DNA of 6,429 nucleotides from Nanosynbacter sp. (GTDB lineage: Bacteria; Patescibacteriota; Saccharimonadia; Saccharimonadales; Saccharimonadaceae): the NCBI GenBank assembly GCA_029975625.1, contig JARKOR010000086.1, positions 1-6,429 of the forward strand, read 5' to 3'. The position numbers were made by a program, and so were the translations under genes. Below the pieces are notes generated by a model. That model was not told the origin of the DNA, made no database searches, and saw nothing but the letters and a program-made list of their open reading frames with translations. Of this stretch, positions 5,710 to 6,429 are shown piece after piece. Every line of letters starts with the position of its first letter. The stretch's first letter is position 1.

Positions 5710-6320
5710 TACGCGTTACCTCCCAAAATTACCAGTCCCTTACGAGGACCAGGGACAGCGCCCTTGACACCGATCAGATTTGTCTCTGGATCGACATAAG
5801 CGACCTCGAGATTCTTCACAGTGACGCGCTCTGCGCCCATTCGTCCAGCCATCCGCTTGCCCTTAAAGACCTTTTGCGGATACATTGACCCGATAGAACC
5901 TGGCTTACGTACGTCGCCATTTCCACCATGAGTCTTTTTGCTGGTATTAAAGTTGTGTCGTTTGACGGTTCCAGCAAAACCTTTACCTTTGCTGATACCC
6001 GTTGCGTCTACCATGTCGCCAACTGCGAACACGGAGACGTCTAATTCTTCACCGACTTTCACTTCAGGTAATTCGTCTACACGAATTTCTCGAAGATACT
6101 TCGGTGTCACTTTGGCCGGTTTCACATGACCAGCAACGGCCTTGCTCAGGTTCTTACCCGCTCCATAAGCTACCTGCACCGCGTTGTAGCCGTCTGTTTC
6201 AACGGTCTTCACCTGAGTTACGGTGACAGGGCCGGCCTGAATAAGCGTCACAGGAACTGCGCGCCCATCCTCAGCCAAGAGCTGGGTCATACCAAGTTTG
6301 GTACCGAGAAGTGTTTTCAC
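5709..6320 (-). CDS. rplC: 50S ribosomal protein L3 (uL3), GTG start
   Basis: L3 is one of the two assembly-initiator proteins of 50S; its long loop reaches to the peptidyl-transferase centre. The 203-residue product begins MKTLLGTKLGMTQLL, the standard bacterial L3 start. It contains DATGISKGKGFAGTVKRHNF (105-124), the loop THGGNGDVRKPGSIGSMYPQKVFKGKRMAGRMG (131-163), and the closing GAVPGPRKGLVIL. Relative to E. coli, the loop after GSIG is one residue shorter, and the glutamine methylated by PrmB (Gln150) has no clear counterpart. The first codon is GTG, the only non-ATG start in the window. An in-frame TGA lies three codons upstream (6327-6329), and the next ATG would remove the conserved N-terminus, so GTG is the only reasonable start. 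Confidence 0.98.
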   Translation of the reverse strand: MKTLLGTKLGMTQLLAEDGRAVPVTLIQAGPVTVTQVKTVETDGYNAVQVAYGAGKNLSKAVAGHVKPAKVTPKYLREIRVDELPEVKVGEELDVSVFAVGDMVDATGISKGKGFAGTVKRHNFNTSKKTHGGNGDVRKPGSIGSMYPQKVFKGKRMAGRMGAERVTVKNLEVAYVDPETNLIGVKGAVPGPRKGLVILGGNA

Positions 6321-6324
6321 TTTG

Positions 6325-6334
6325 CCTCACTCCC
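6325..6334 (-). promoter_or_regulatory. Ribosome binding site of rplC
   Basis: The minus strand reads GGGAGTGAGG just upstream of the GTG start. GGGAG is 9 nt from the start and GAGG is 4 nt from it. The first spacing is the more usual, so GGGAG is probably the working Shine-Dalgarno. It supports initiation at the GTG at 6320. Confidence 0.65.
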
Positions 6335-6358
6335 ACTTAAATACTCCTGATGACGTGT

Positions 6359-6378
6359 GGTTTCTGGGCTTCCAGACC
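6359..6378 (-). promoter_or_regulatory. Small hairpin in the region upstream of rplC
   Basis: TCTGG and CCAGA can pair around a 4-nt loop (6363-6376). Two more G-C pairs (6359-6360 with 6377-6378) can form across a 2-nt bulge. There is no U-run after it in the transcript direction of rplC, so it is not a convincing intrinsic terminator for that strand. It could be a leader element, but a stem this short may arise by chance. Confidence 0.25.
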
Positions 6379-6407
6379 TACTCATTCATCAAGGAGAACA
6401 GATTAAT

Positions 6408-6419
6408 ATTACGCGTAAT
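6408..6419. repeat. 12-bp perfect palindrome ATTACGCGTAAT
   Basis: The sequence equals its own reverse complement over 12 bases and lies 88-99 nt upstream of the rplC start, in AT-rich surroundings. It could be a dimeric regulator site or part of a promoter. Half of it (ATTACGCGT) also occurs at the rplC-rplD and rplD-rplW junctions, where coding, ribosome binding and the stop-start overlap explain it, so chance is a serious alternative. Confidence 0.3.
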
Positions 6420-6429
6420 GTAAATTACC

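Larger units (their letters stand above)
6321..6429 (-). other. Non-coding region upstream of rplC; no rpsJ end recognised
   Basis: This 109-nt stretch separates rplC from the window edge. Read on the minus strand, its three frames hit stops at 6411-6413 (TAA), 6378-6380 (TAG) and early at the edge (TAA). The longest incoming frame would end VIYITRNINLFSLMNE, which does not resemble the C-terminus of S10, the protein normally coded immediately upstream of L3. It may be a leader with a promoter. A TAATAT (6406-6411) could be a -10 box, but the matching -35 would fall outside the window. It may instead follow an unrelated gene. AT-rich sequence at the far end and the hairpin below are the only structure seen. 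Confidence 0.5.

Noticed and set aside
5595..5888. 97-codon plus-strand open frame across rplD and rplC
   Set aside because: It is fully antisense to conserved coding sequence and gives a low-quality protein with no motif.
6359..6378. Hairpin upstream of rplC as an intrinsic terminator of a preceding gene
   Set aside because: The stem is only 5 bp plus two pairs across a bulge, and no U-run follows in the rplC direction; kept only as a low-confidence hairpin.
6391..6429. AAGGAG on the plus strand as the ribosome binding site of a divergent gene
   Set aside because: The only following ATG (6418-6420) is immediately followed by TAA; a start at ATT would be needed, which is very unlikely.

Overview
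The window is one uninterrupted block of ribosomal protein genes, all on the minus strand. It is the S10 operon core followed directly by the start of the spc operon. Read in the direction of transcription (high to low coordinates) the order is rplC(L3)-rplD(L4)-rplW(L23)-rplB(L2)-rpsS(S19)-rplV(L22)-rpsC(S3)-rplP(L16)-rpmC(L29)-rpsQ(S17)-rplN(L14)-rplX(L24)-rplE(L5)-rpsN(S14)-rpsH(S8, cut by the window edge). This is the classic bacterial order with no insertion, loss or mobile element between L3 and S8.

Layout: 6321-6429 is the only non-coding stretch of any size (109 nt). It lies upstream of rplC and holds a 12-bp palindrome and a small hairpin, but no rpsJ (S10) coding end that I can recognise. 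Every other intergenic space is 21 nt or less. Genes meet by 1-nt TAATG overlaps (six junctions), one 4-nt ATGA overlap, one 8-nt overlap, or gaps of 0 to 21 nt. A Shine-Dalgarno (SD) sequence precedes every start, and in all but one internal junction it is written inside the last codons of the preceding gene. The whole block therefore looks like a single, translationally coupled transcription unit.

Organism: clearly a bacterium using the standard UGA stop (rpsQ ends in TGA), with moderate GC. The protein style suggests a Candidate Phyla Radiation member, most likely Saccharibacteria (TM7). The pointers are a zinc-free 89-residue S14, the specific L16 and S14 sequences, and short basic or acidic tails on several proteins. 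This assignment is from memory of the families, not from a search, and I hold it at about 0.6-0.7.

Function: the products are early and middle assembly proteins of both subunits. L3, L4, L23, L2, L22, L16, L29, L14, L24 and L5 belong to 50S; S19, S3, S17, S14 and S8 belong to 30S. Together they build the peptidyl-transferase surroundings, the exit tunnel, the subunit bridges and the 30S head. I did not find an undescribed system here. The points worth a second look are the upstream rplC region without an adjacent rpsJ, the corrected rplW start, the lysine replacing the hydroxylated arginine of L16, the L22 tail, and the SD-encoding C-termini.
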